Source: Ochromonadaceae sp. CCMP2298 (lineage: Eukaryota > Sar > Synurophyceae > Ochromonadales > Ochromonadaceae). From it: a DNA stretch of 17,247 bases. Each line of letters begins with the position of its first letter. Within the stretch, counting starts at the first letter, position 1. Under the pieces are notes generated by a model. The model did no database searches. It was not told the DNA's origin and saw only the letters and a list, made by a program, of their open reading frames with translations. Shown in pieces: positions 1 through 9,747 of this stretch. The DNA lies in the NCBI GenBank assembly GCA_026770595.1, contig MU634022.1:1-17247 (forward strand), written 5' to 3'. A program made the position numbers and the translations under genes.

Positions 1-1
1 T

Positions 2-109
2 CGTGCACCAAGGACAGAACAGAGGCGCCCTCCCGTCGTCAGCAGGGCTCCAGATGATGCCCTTGATGACGGCAATGAGTTTTGTAGTAGGAACCGCATC
101 GACAAGTGA
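2..109 (+). CDS. Possible 3'-terminal exon of an upstream gene (partial, uncertain)
   Basis: Reading the plus strand from base 2 gives 35 open codons ending at TGA 107-109, with a hydrophilic tail that ends DGNEFCSRNRIDK. An AATAAA hexamer at 232-237 would suit a polyadenylation signal about 120 nt after the stop. Against this, the minus strand over 1-160 is also open in one frame, after a possible CAG acceptor at 161-163, and reads through segments such as KLIAVIKGIIWSP and a CPWC pair. The two readings cannot both be trusted, and neither matches a family I recognise. The gene would extend off the left edge. Confidence 0.2.
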   Translation, partial: RAPRTEQRRPPVVSRAPDDALDDGNEFCSRNRIDK

Positions 110-771
110 GAGGGTTTTGACCGACGGAAAATGTGAAATGTGTCCGTTGCGCGGCAAAACCTGGGTAACGTAACGTACTGTTACTAACAGTAGTACGGTA
201 GGTCACATACAGCGTACAACCTAAGCCCTAGAATAAAGAAGCCACCTGGAGAAGGGAGTGCCACTCTCCATACGTCTTCCTCCCAGCAGCAGCAGAGCAA
301 GAGGAATGAGGGTGTCGTGCACTATCCTGCGCAAAGGGGGCTATGCTCGTGCTAAATTAATTTTATATCGACCTTCTTTTTTTTCGTAGTTGCGTGAAAA
401 CTTTGTAGGGACCTTCTTGGGAATGGCGGTTGGAACAGAAAAAAAGTTACCTCCCTTGCGCATAATGTGGAAAGTTAATCCAAAACTTCGATTATCTAGT
501 GGGTTTTGGGTGTTTGGCGGTATTTTGTCGTTGGATCGGAGGCTTTGAGGGGGGCAAAGGAGAGCACGAACAAAGGGTGCAGGAACAGTAGCAGTGTGGA
601 CCCCTCCTTACTTCTGCGCAGCACTGTTCTATAGGCCGAGAGTGTTCGGAACCCTTGCGCCCAGCAGCTCTATTCGTGCCAGGTCCTCGCGTCTCAGCTC
701 GATAAATCTCGCTCCTACTTCGTTAAGATTTCTGCTGTCCGCGCAGCGTCTCACGACTGAAAGGTTTCAGG
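110..771. other. Gene-free stretch upstream of the Tubby-like gene
   Basis: No convincing coding exon is seen. It should hold the promoter and 5' UTR of the Tubby-like gene, but I see no clear TATA box or initiator. It contains a 17-nt perfect palindrome at 176-192 (TACTGTTA, C, TAACAGTA) and an AATAAA at 232-237. The minus-strand reading described for the left edge also covers part of this stretch, up to base 160. The 63-codon open frame from 594 has an ordinary composition for chance and no family resemblance. Confidence 0.5.
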
Positions 772-2809
772 ATGTTCATCGATGAAAACGCCTTCGACGA
801 CGAGTTCGACCACACCGGTCCTAAATACAGCACCACAGAGAGTGAGTAGAGAGAGCCCGCCTGCTTCGTATTCACATCCCAACCTCACCCCAACCACCCT
901 TCCCACCCCCCCACACGCGCGCTCGCACTCCTCTCCTCGCTCCTCCACTCCAGATCGGCCGCCTAATGGAAACTCAATAAACCTCGGCTTCGAAGACGAC
1001 GAGAACGATGCTGACACGCAGTTCCGTGGGCCGGGTAGTTCCGGCAACCCTGCCTCCAACAGCCGAGCCCGGATGCTGGCCCAGCAGAGAGAGCTGCAGC
1101 TGAAGAAGCGCCAGAGCAACATGCTCAGCGGAGGTGAGATCAGTAACTGCAACTGCACACTCGCATCTTCCCTATCGTTGGATATGGAACCCATCCTATC
1201 AATCCCGTGCTTACCCAAACCTCCCTCTGTGTGCCTACTCCCTCTGTGCCACTCCCTCTACACGACTCCCTCTGACGCAGGCATGGTGCGCAGCTCTCTG
1301 GACTCCTCCAACGGGGGCAGTCCCTTCCGGCAGTCGCAGGACAGCCAGTTCACCCCCGCAGTGCGGCAGTTCTCCGCACCCAAGGCTACCGTCAAGGACA
1401 CATCGAACGAGTGAGTGGCCTGCCATCTGCCCCTATCCTCTGCCCCTATCCTGCTGCCCCTATCCTGCTGCCCCTATCCTGCTGCCCCTATCCTGCTGCC
1501 CCTGTAGTGCTGTACACGAACCATCATCTTAACACGTATTCCTCACCACACAGCGCGTCTCCGGGCAAAGACAGCGAGTTCACAAAGAAGAACCGCAACC
1601 AGCAGGACATCCGCACCTCCGCAGACAGGTCCAACAACTCCAGGAGCAGGAATAAGTACTCGGACGAGGAGGAGGACGAGGACGAGAACAAAAGAGCAGG
1701 CTTACGCAGAGACGGTAGGGACGGCAGGGATAGGGCGGAGCAAAGGCGTGAGGGCTACTCGAATGGCCGCAAGGGGCGGGGGAGGGACGACGTGGAGGAC
1801 GAGTACGAGTACGATAGGGACAGGGACAGGCGCACCAAGGGCAAGGACAAGGACAGCAGAGATCAGGGGGAGCGCAGGGGCAGGTACCAGGACGAAGAGG
1901 ACGACTATGATGGGCACTACCAAGACCGAGGCGGTGGCGGGAAGTGGGCTGGCACTACGGGTGGGCGGGACGTGCAGGGTAGGGAGGCTCGGGAGTCAAG
2001 GGGGCACGGGGGGCAGGCCACGGCGGTTGGGCGCGAAGACTTCCTCCGCAGTAGCTCAGAGGCCCCCATCTCCTCAGAGAGGGGGGACAGGGGAGACAGG
2101 GGCGACAGGGAGGGCGCGGGCGTAGTGGCCGTGGCCATGCCGGTGATGAGCTCGTTCTCCTCTGCGCCTGTCCAGAGCAAGGGGGCGGCTGATGTCACCT
2201 CCCCCAACCTATCCGATATGCGGCGTTTCCTGATGTCCCCCGTGCCCAAGAAGTGCGGCGTGCTGCAGTGCTACATACGCCGCAACAAGGGGGGCACGAA
2301 CAAGCTGTTCCCCATCTACTCGCTCTTCCTGAAAGAGGGAGACGTGTTCCTGATGGCGTCCAAGAAGCGGCCCAAGAACAAAACCTCCAACTACCTCATC
2401 TCCATGGGTAAGTCCCCATACCGGGACATGGAACCCACGCGACATGGAACATGAGACACGTGTCGCCCCTCACCCCTCCATTACTCATCTTCGCTCTTTT
2501 CTAACCCACCTACCCTCTTTTCTACCCCCCTCCCTCTTCTCTAACCCCCTCCCTCCACCCACAGACCAGAGCGACCTGAACCGAGCAGGCCGCAGCTACC
2601 TGGGTAAGCTGCGCTCAAATTTCGTGGGCACCGAGTTCCAGGTACGTACAGTACGTACAGTACGTACTCTGACACATGCATGCTGAACGCCACTCTGTCA
2701 ATAACCTTGAACAATACTGACAATGAATGATGATTATACTAACAATGATGATAACAATATCAACGATGATGATTATACTAACAACACCACCACCACCAAC
2801 ACCACGACC

Positions 2810-2864
<55 letters not shown>

Positions 2865-3393
2865 CTTACCCCCTCAGGTGTTCGACAACGGCCTCAACCC
2901 CAAGGGCACAGACGCAGACGAGGGCGCCAGTGGGAACACATCGGTGCGCTGCGAACTGGGCTCCGTTATGTACGCGGCCAATATGCTGGGGTCCAGGGGT
3001 CCGCGGAAGATGCAAGTGGCCCTGCCGGGGCTGGACGTGTCAGGCGAGATCACTCGCTGGAGGGACTCGGGCATGGCGGAGGGCGAGGGCGGGGACGACA
3101 TTCTGTCCCGCATGAAGGATCGCAACCTGCGCAACCTCTGCTACCTCATCAACAAGCCCCCCAGATGGAACGAGCAGGTGGGAGCCTACGTGCTCAACTT
3201 CAACGGCCGCGTCACCATGGCCTCGGTCAAGAACTTCCAGCTCGTGGATCCGGACGAGCAGAACGCCGTGGTGCTGCAGTTCGGACGTGTGGGCAAGGAC
3301 GAGTTCACTATGGACCTGCAGTGGCCCATCTCCCCCTTCCAGGCATTCGCGCTGACCCTTAGCTCCTTCGATTCCAAGATCGCATGCGACTAA
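772..3393 (+). CDS. Tubby-like protein (TULP family), six exons, 608 aa
   Basis: Exons by reading frame and GT-AG sites: 772-841, 954-1133, 1281-1410, 1554-2407, 2565-2641, 2878-3393; the joined frame is open throughout and ends in TAA. The start at 772 gives MFIDENAFDDEFDHTG; the in-frame-looking ATG at 782 belongs to another frame that runs into the intron. Residues about 350-608 form a full-length Tubby C-terminal domain: CGVLQCYIRR, KKRPKNKTSNYLIS, SYLGKLRSNFVGTEF, and the family's typical ending SFDSKIACD at the very C-terminus. Tubby domains are beta-barrels around a central helix that bind phosphoinositides through basic residues in the KKR/KTSNY region, which are present here. Residues about 61-82 form a basic amphipathic segment (RMLAQQRELQLKKRQ) reminiscent of the IFT-A-binding helix of animal TULP3 (inference). 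Residues about 130-340 are charged low-complexity (R/D/E/G). Family certain; exact role in this organism unknown. Confidence 0.93.
1427..1509 (+). repeat. 14-nt minisatellite in Tubby intron 3
   Basis: Unit CTGCCCCTATCCTG occurs four times head to tail from 1440 to 1495, preceded by a 13-nt version at 1427-1439 and followed by a diverged copy at 1496-1509. It lies wholly inside the intron 1411-1553 and forms a pyrimidine-rich stretch upstream of the acceptor at 1552-1553. Confidence 0.9.
2642..2667 (+). promoter_or_regulatory. Tandem 5' splice-site cluster at Tubby exon 5
   Basis: The donor of exon 5 lies in a 9-nt tandem repeat, GTACGTACA, starting at 2642, 2651 and 2660, so the same GTACGT donor is offered three times. 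Use of the second or third site would insert Val-Arg-Thr once or twice without shifting the frame. The first donor is the one that restores the family's expected Tubby sequence (EFQ joined to VFDNG). Alternative use is inference. Confidence 0.6.
2729..2863 (+). repeat. Duplicated branch-point-like motif and (CAA)n microsatellite in Tubby intron 5
   Basis: A 17-nt direct repeat, GATGATTATACTAACAA, occurs at 2729-2745 and 2768-2784, each copy holding a perfect TACTAAC (2737-2743 and 2776-2782), the strong branch-point consensus known from yeasts. It is followed by CAC/CAA-rich DNA with about 18 uninterrupted CAA units at 2809-2862, then the acceptor at 2876-2877. The apparent poly-Asn or poly-Thr peptides across this stretch are artefacts of the intronic microsatellite. 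Confidence 0.8.
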
Positions 3394-3881
3394 CAAGCAA
3401 CAAACAAGCAACTGCCCAAGAACATAGAACATCTCCCCCCCCAGAAAACTGGGAGCCGGGAAATGGGGAATGAGCAGTAACCGTCCGACCTTTTAGATTC
3501 CCCGCACAGTCGCACAGTGATAGACTATATCTGTAGACGCTGCCCGCAATACTGCAGACTGTGCGTGTGTTGCCAGACCCCCCCACACAGTGCTTTACTG
3601 GACGTGGGCGTGGAGGGCAGTAGATCGGCGCAGCGCGAACTTCAAATAACCCTGGAACTAAATAACCCAAACACGCAGACGTGGACAGGAAAACAGGCGA
3701 ACCGACTGGATTTTCTTTGTTTCTGTGGTGCATCCGCTACTTTTTGCTAGGCAGTTTGCAGGAACTTAACTGCATAACTTATTGCTGTGGAAACACCTTC
3801 CACCCTCCCCCCCACACAGTGCCGCTGACTCGAATCGAAGAGTATTGCGAAGGATGCAATAATTTACCAGAACTCTCATTC
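3394..3881. other. Convergent intergenic region
   Basis: This is the 3' side of both the Tubby-like gene (+) and the DEK_C gene (-). No exon, RNA gene or clear polyadenylation motif is recognised; short open frames on both strands look like chance. Confidence 0.5.
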
Positions 3882-4610
3882 TCAGAACTCTGCCTCTGCC
3901 TCTTCGTCCGAGTACTCTATCTTCGCTCTCTTCGCTACGCCCTCTCCCTTCACCTCGCCCTCAGCCTTCACCTCGCTATTCTCGCTCTTCACCTTGACCT
4001 CAACCTTCACAGGGACAGGGTCTGAGGAATGTCGCTTCTTGGAGGCGCTGAGGATGAGCGTGGAGTCTATTCCGTCCATGTCCTTGCGTCGCAGGTAATC
4101 CTTCTCGGCAAGGGCGATGTCTGCCTCTGTGGGCACGTCTGCGAACACCAGCCCCTTCTCCCGCAGCCGCTCCCGGATCACGGCCGCCTTCTCGTCCGCC
4201 TTGAGAGGTCTGTCGCCCAGGCCCTTGATGGCCCAGGGTATGTTGCCAGACACACGCGCCAACCGAATCATCTGCGGGTGAGGGTTACAGGGGTGGGGGG
4301 GGCAGACAGGAAGCAGTCATGAGTCACAAGTCAGGAGCAAGGAGGGCAAGGTACAGCGCAATGGACGTACCGCTTTCAACCCTTTGTTCTCCTCCTCGTC
4401 CTTGGAGCTGGTCTTCCTGTCCCACCACGCGCATATGATCTCCTTAATCTTCTCCCGCTTCTCCTTCAACCCGCCCTTTTCCAGAGTCATCCGCTGCTCC
4501 GCCTTCTCGCGCAGGATGCGCGGAGTCAGTCTGGGGTCATGGCCTGCCTTCTCCAACAGCTTCGTGATCGTCTTCTGCAGCGCGAGCGGGTCTTCTCCCT
4601 CGGCCGACAT
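3882..4610 (-). CDS. DEK_C domain protein with SUMO-consensus tail, 209 aa
   Basis: Two exons on the minus strand: 4610-4371 and 4271-3882, joined in phase 0 across a 99-nt intron (GTACGT donor, CCGCAG acceptor), ending in TGA. Residues about 9-64 (LQKTITKLLEKAG..., LTPRILREKAEQ..., KEIICAWWD) match the helical DEK_C domain, found at the C-terminus of the chromatin protein DEK and in other nuclear proteins, where it is proposed to bind DNA. Residues 81-150 are a helical, charged segment I do not recognise. The C-terminal 50 residues alternate Lys and Glu and hold four psi-K-x-E motifs (VKVE, VKSE, VKAE, VKGE), then a basic KRAKIE patch and an acidic end (SDEEAEAEF). This suggests a nuclear, possibly SUMO-modified protein. 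Domain identity is likely; function is inferred. Confidence 0.75.
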
Positions 4611-5417
4611 GTGTATGTGAGTAGTTAAAGTAGGACCGCTTCGAGTTGACAGGGCTACGGTCAGTAGGATTGAAGCCTCGGGATATGAATCTCCCCGGAT
4701 TGAATTCCACGCCTGGAAGTTCTAGAAACGATCCGTTGTACAACTCTGGTTCCGACGAGCCCCTGATCAAAATTAGATGCAGGCTGGCTGCTGCGAGACC
4801 ACGATTTTCCGCAGTGAATGCAGGCCCAGATACCGCTGCCCGTGTACGATATGACTTGCTCGTGTGCCTCCAGCGCGAGAGTGCTTTCCATCCCAAAAGA
4901 GAGCCGCTGCAGAGAGAGGCCCTGCAACGAAGTAAAAGTTTTGAAACCTGCCGTCCGGTAAAAGCCCAACCGGTGGAAACATAGCAACTGACACAAATTA
5001 ACCCATTGCGCGTCAGCAACTGACCAAGGCTCGAGAATCGTATAAATGTTACTGTATTCAATGCATGTTTATGTAAAAATGCATATTCTAATGCTCATCG
5101 ATCATACCGCCCTAATACGCCCCTGCTTAATACCGCGCTGCCTGCCACGAATGAGTCCAGGAGGACTCGGGGCTTCCGCCTTGACCCGGAAGCATACATA
5201 AATTGAGGCACAATCGCACTGCAAGGATAAACTGCGCAATCTCTCACAAAGATAAGAGAGACAAGAGAGAGAATAGACATGGAGAAGATATGGGCACATT
5301 TGTAAATTGGAACGGTGATAAAGAATCCGACCGCGATATATTTTGAGAGAAACGTTGGAATTAAACCATAAAAGTTATTCAGGAAACTCTATTTTGACCA
5401 ATAAAATCTGTGGCGCC
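4611..5417. other. Divergent promoter region between DEK_C and USP genes
   Basis: About 800 nt without a convincing exon. It must contain the promoters and 5' UTRs of two divergent genes. Overlapping open frames of roughly 110 codons on both strands at about 4646-4996 have mixed composition and no recognisable domain. A short upstream frame starts at 5279 (nine codons including its TAA stop) and could act as a uORF for the protease if the transcript begins before it; this is speculative. Confidence 0.45.
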
Positions 5418-8400
5418 ATGCCTTCTTTCCCCATCCATTCCTCTCTCGCTCGTCTCAGACTGTCAGAAGCTCTTCATGCTTCAGTCGTGAGTCTTGTTGG
5501 AAGCGCGGTTGCTCCTGCAGAAGATCCGACTGTCGACAGTCGGATCCCGTCGTCTGGCCTATTGATCGGCGTGTACAGCCACAGCCGTAGTCACAGCGAG
5601 AGCCACAGCCACAGTCCCAGCCACAGCCACAGCCATAGGTTCCACCGGCCACAGCTACAGCGACAGCCGCAAAGGTTAGCGTGGTTACAGCAGTCAGGCA
5701 CGATGCGAAAGGCGGCCCCAGAGGCGAACATAAAGTGCCAGAACGTCGTCCGGGTCAACTTCCAGTCGCGTGCCCCTGCTGTGCCATTGTCCCTCGCTCA
5801 GGGTGAGGAGAGAGAGGAGATGGCCCCAGTGCCAGTACCGCGCCTGCACCCCTCCATCTCCGAAGACAGCCTCGCAACCCACCACGACCAGGCAAAGGAA
5901 AAAGTAATGGGCATTCGCTCGCACACGCAGCCCCCACGAGAGAAGCAGCTGCGCAGCCTGCAGACTCTGGTGAGGCAGCACAACGACGCAGAGGGCCCTC
6001 CAGCAGGGCCTGTGCCACTGCAGGTGCAGGTGCAGGCCCCCTACCTGTGCGTGGTGAGCGCGCCCTGGCTTAGGTGCTGGCTGCGCTTCGTGCTGGAGGG
6101 AGAGAGGGGGGGAGAGGGGGAGGGGGGGATTTTCCCAGGGCCAGTGGACAACTGGTCTCTGGTGGATGTGCACAGATCCTCTCTCTGCCCCAGTACAGGG
6201 GCTGGGGAGGGGGAGGGGGAGGGGGAGGGGGTGTACGAGAAAGGGGACAAGGGGGACAGGGAGATGCGTGGTCTGAGCTTCGATGGGCTGGAGTGCTCCT
6301 TCGGGGAAGAGCTGGAGAAGGAGAAGGGGAGAAGCACCCACACCCACACCCCCGCCCCCACCCCCACCCACGCCCACCACAACGCCTTTGACGACCTCTT
6401 CGCCCAGTGCGCTCTGCTTCCCGGTCTGCAGGAGGACCAGGACTTCTTCCTACTGCCCCCAGAGGCGTGGGCAGCACTCAAGGGCTGGTACGGAGGGGGG
6501 CCCTCGATTCCCAGGTTCCTGGCAAACAGTCTCCGCTTCAAACGACGCATCCCCTGCTGCCTGGGGCTGCCGGCACTGTCGATGTCCCCTGTGTCGGTGT
6601 CCACGCCGGGGTTTGAGAGCGGGGGAGAGGGTAAGGGGCAGGGTAAGGGAGAGGGTGAGGGGGAGGGTAGGGGGGAGGGTAAGGGTGAGGGTAAGGGGGA
6701 GGGTAAGTGGGAGGGTAAAGGGGAGGGTAAGGGGGAGGGTAAGGGAGAGAGCGAGGGAGAGAGCGGGGGAGAGAGCGAGGGGGAGTATTCGCGGATGCAC
6801 GAGCTGGACCTCTATCCTCTGGCTGCAGACCCGCTGCCCTGCATGCGCGACGCGATGGAGCAGTACGCTCTGCGCCGCAGCCTCAGCAGCTGCTCCACCG
6901 ACGGGGGTGGTATGAGCATGGGCAAGAGCAGTCCATCCCTGGTGTCCCTGCAGAGCACGCACTTACCCCCCCCAGCGTCTGGTCAGTTCTCGGCTGTGGA
7001 GCAACCTGCAGAGGAGGAGGCGGGGGGTGGGGGTGCGGGGTCTGAGGCAAGCCTGAACCTGTGCCACGTGTGCAAGAGCAGCACCAGCCAGCGCTGCGCC
7101 CGCTGCTCGAGCATCTTCTACTGCTCGCAGGAGTGCCAGGCTTTGCACTGGAGGCACCACAAGAACCTATGCGCGAAACTGGTGAAGATAAAGACAGAGC
7201 AGGCCAAGATGCAGAAGACAGAGAAGACAGAGGGAGAGGGGTGCAAGACTCAGACGCAGACACAGGTGCAGACACAGGTGACACAGGTGGTGCAGGTGGC
7301 ACACGACAAGGGCGGGAAGGTCGGACTGGTGAATCTGGGCAACAGCTGCTACATGAACAGCTCTCTGCAGTGCCTCTCGCACATCACTGAGCTCACCCGC
7401 GCATTCCTCAGCCAGCGCATCCTGAAGCAGCTCAACCGAGAGAGCAAGGACGGCACGGGGGGCGTGCTGGCAGAGCGGTACGGGAAGCTGCTGGAGGAGT
7501 TGTGGTTCGAGGCAGATAGGGGGGCGGTCTCTCCTGCCAAGCTGAAGAGCTGCCTAGGCAAGCTGAACTTCGAGTACGCGGGGCTGGCGCAGCAGGACGC
7601 GCACGAGCTGATAGAACTGCTGCTAGACAAACTGCACGAGGACGTGAACAGGGTCAAGAGCAAGCCGTACACGCTGAACCTAGAGGGGGACGGCACGGAT
7701 GACGCAAAGGTCGCGGCAGACACGTGGCAGTCCCAAGCGCTGCGGGAGGACTCGATTATTCGCGACCTGATGGGCAGTCTGATGAGGAGCCAGCTGACCT
7801 GCGTGGACTGCGGTAGGGTGGCTGTGTCGTTCGAGTACACTGCCACACTGCAGGTGGCCATCCCCCACAGGTAAAATCTATTCCGTGTATGCCGACACCG
7901 CACCGCACCGCACCGCCCTCCCTTCTCTCATTCTCTCATTCTGTGTCTAATCTCCTATCTGTGTATAATCTCCTGTCCGCATCTCATCTCCTCAGCACCT
8001 CTGTACTCAAGCGGGTGGTGTTTGTGCCCCACATAGTGGAGCTAAAGGACATGGGGACAGGCGCGGGCAGTGGGGCAGACGGCAAGGGGGCAGTGGGGGC
8101 AGTGTACCGGAGCCTGCTCAGACACACGCAGGTGCTTGCCCTGGACGTGTCGGTGGACAGACTCTGCAGCGTGCGTACCCTGCGCGACTGTGTAAGCAAA
8201 CTGCTGCCCGCCCACCTGGCAAGCGCAGAGGTGCTGCTGGTGGAGTCTTCCTCTCCCTCTATCCTGTCCCGCATCCTAACCGACACATTGCCCGTGTCCA
8301 GGCTGGTCCAGGGTGCGGTCATTTACGCCTACTGCCCGCCCACCGCGCTGCCCAAACAACTCTTCATTTTGCAGCGATCCTTCGCGCCCCTAGACCCCGA

Positions 8401-9747
8401 CCCCACCGCCGCCGCTGACTGGCGCTCGCTCGTGCAGGCCACCCCGGCTGGCCTGCCGCTGCTGGTCTGCTATGACAGCAGTTGGAGCTGCCAGCGGGTC
8501 AAGTACCAGATCTGGCTCAACAGCCAGCGGCTAATACGACCGGACAGTGTGCTGGGTAGGGCGGCGAGTGCTGCCTGCGATGCGGGTCTGATGCAGCAGT
8601 TCAGACTCAGCAGCTCACTTCAGGTGCGGCTGGTGGAGGTGGCAGGTGTCAGCAGGTTCTCGAGTTGCCCCTCATTGCCCCCCACGGCAGAGGCGTTGGC
8701 AGAGGGCAAGGCACTACTGGCAGAGATCGCAGCGGCGCCCTTCGCCCCTGAACCCACCTCCTCTGCTTCCACCCCCACCTCTGCGCCCACAACACAGCAG
8801 CAGCAGCAGCGAGTGTCGTGGCAGACAAGGGCGCAGGCACTCTCCCAGCAGCAGGGGCAGGGTGTAGGCTGGGACAGTGGCCATCTGCTCGGTTCCGCAG
8901 TGCCCCACGACAAGGCACTCAAGATGGGTGAGTGGAACAGAGTGGGCATGTGGGCACTGTTCTTTTGCTGATTGCTCTCTAGCTATGCCCTGTCAGTGCC
9001 TGCCTCTGCCTCCATACCCGCATCTCCTTATTCCCATTGCCTCATTTTCTCTCTTTTCCCCCATGTTCTCTCTTCTCCTCAGACGAGTTCTGCGGACCCA
9101 CCAACGGGCAGAGGCCTAAACACTTCTTGTCCCTGGACCTAGTGGGGGACTTAGGAGCCTGCTTCGATCTCCAGCAGGTGCTGCAGCTGTGCCCCCCCCC
9201 GAGCTCCCCCAAGGGCGGCATCACATTAGGCCAGTGTCTGCAGGAGCACACCAAGGAAGAGGTGCTGGACGGGGGCAACGAGGTCTACTGCGGGGTGTGC
9301 AAGGAGCACCGCCAAATGCGCAAGATTGTCAAGTTCTGCCGTCCCTTCCTGCCCCGCATCCTCATCCTCTCCCTCAAGCGCTTCGAGTTCCGAAACGTGT
9401 CTGGGCTGACTGGGTTCAGGGGCGCGCACAGGGAGAAGATCGAGACCTTCGTGGACTTCCCCCTCGACCACCTCGACCTGTCCCCCTTCTGCCAGGCAGG
9501 TCTGGGCGAGTCCACTGACGGCTCCTGTGTGTACGACCTGTTCGCGGTGTGCAACCACTACGGGAGAATGGGCTTCGGCCACTACACAGCCGCAGCCAGA
9601 GACCAAGGCGGCGGGGGGGGGGGCGAGTGGCACTCGTTCGACGACGACGAGGTGTCTGGTCCCTGCAGCGCGGAGGAAGTGGAAGCGGAGGTGCACTCTA
9701 AGAACGCCTACATCCTCTTCTACCGACAAAGGAGACAAAGGACTTGA
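5418..9747 (+). CDS. Ubiquitin-specific protease with DUSP-like region and MYND finger, about 1349 aa
   Basis: Exons 5418-7870, 7996-8927 and 9083-9747 join in phase and end in TGA. The start at 5418 is the first ATG in frame; ATG 5703 is an alternative that would drop a Ser/His repeat. It cleaves ubiquitin from substrates. Residues about 209-365 resemble a DUSP domain (APWLRCWLRFV, FPGPVDNWSLV, LLPPEAWAALKGWY), stretched by Gly/Glu-rich inserts. A complete MYND zinc finger spans 549-585 with ligands C549, C552, C560, C563, C569, C573, H581 and C585. The USP core starts at about 637: GLVNLGNSCYMNSSLQCL with catalytic Cys644, QQDAHE, two zinc-type CxxC pairs (CVDC, CGVC), then GFGHYTA with His1295 and the closing NAYILFYRQ. 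All catalytic boxes are intact. Domain order recalls USP4/11/15 (DUSP first) with an extra MYND finger. Which substrate it acts on cannot be told. Confidence 0.92.
5523..5546. repeat. Perfect 24-bp palindrome near the USP start
   Basis: GATCCGACTGTC is followed immediately by its exact reverse complement GACAGTCGGATC, with no spacer. It lies about 100 nt after the proposed ATG, in a segment encoding EDPTVDSRIPSS. It could be a chance product, a binding site for a dimeric factor, or a sign that the true coding start lies downstream at 5703. Confidence 0.9.
5575..5637 (+). repeat. CACAGC-type hexanucleotide repeat coding Ser-His
   Basis: Imperfect hexamers of the form AGCCAC/AGTCAC encode an alternating Ser/His stretch (HSHSPSHSHSHR). 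This is a coding microsatellite inside the proposed N-terminus of the protease, upstream of the alternative start at 5703. Confidence 0.8.
6621..6785 (+). repeat. G-rich minisatellite coding a Gly-Glu-Gly-Lys tract in the protease
   Basis: Dozens of GGGGGAGGGTAAGG-like units encode alternating GEGK, GEGE, then GESE at about residues 402-456 of the protease. The many runs of three or more G separated by one to three bases make it a strong candidate for G-quadruplex formation on the coding strand. A smaller GGGGGA run lies at about 6202-6231. This tract separates the DUSP-like region from the MYND finger and is probably a disordered linker that varies in length. Confidence 0.85.

Noticed and set aside
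782-1414. A 210-aa protein starting at 782
   Set aside because: Its start is out of frame with exon 1; it reads through introns 842-953 and 1134-1280. Only the exon 2 and exon 3 parts share the true frame.
2723-2877. Poly-Asn or poly-Thr protein over the CAA repeat
   Set aside because: The repeat lies inside Tubby intron 5, flanked by good donor and acceptor sites that restore the conserved domain.
4646-4996. Open frames of about 110 codons on both strands between the DEK_C and USP genes
   Set aside because: They overlap on opposite strands, have no low GC3 or family signal, and lie where two promoters are expected.
5343-5417. Longer N-terminus of the protease beginning at 5343
   Set aside because: That frame starts with TTG, not ATG; nuclear genes rarely start so. 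The first ATG in frame is at 5418.
6041-6604. Long minus-strand open frames opposite the protease gene
   Set aside because: They arise from Pro/Leu-coding complements of G-rich repeats in a well-supported gene; no domain is seen.
6640-6760. Interstitial telomere repeat
   Set aside because: GGGTAA units are not the TTAGGG-type motif (which reads GGGTTA), and the tract is an open coding frame in phase with the protease.
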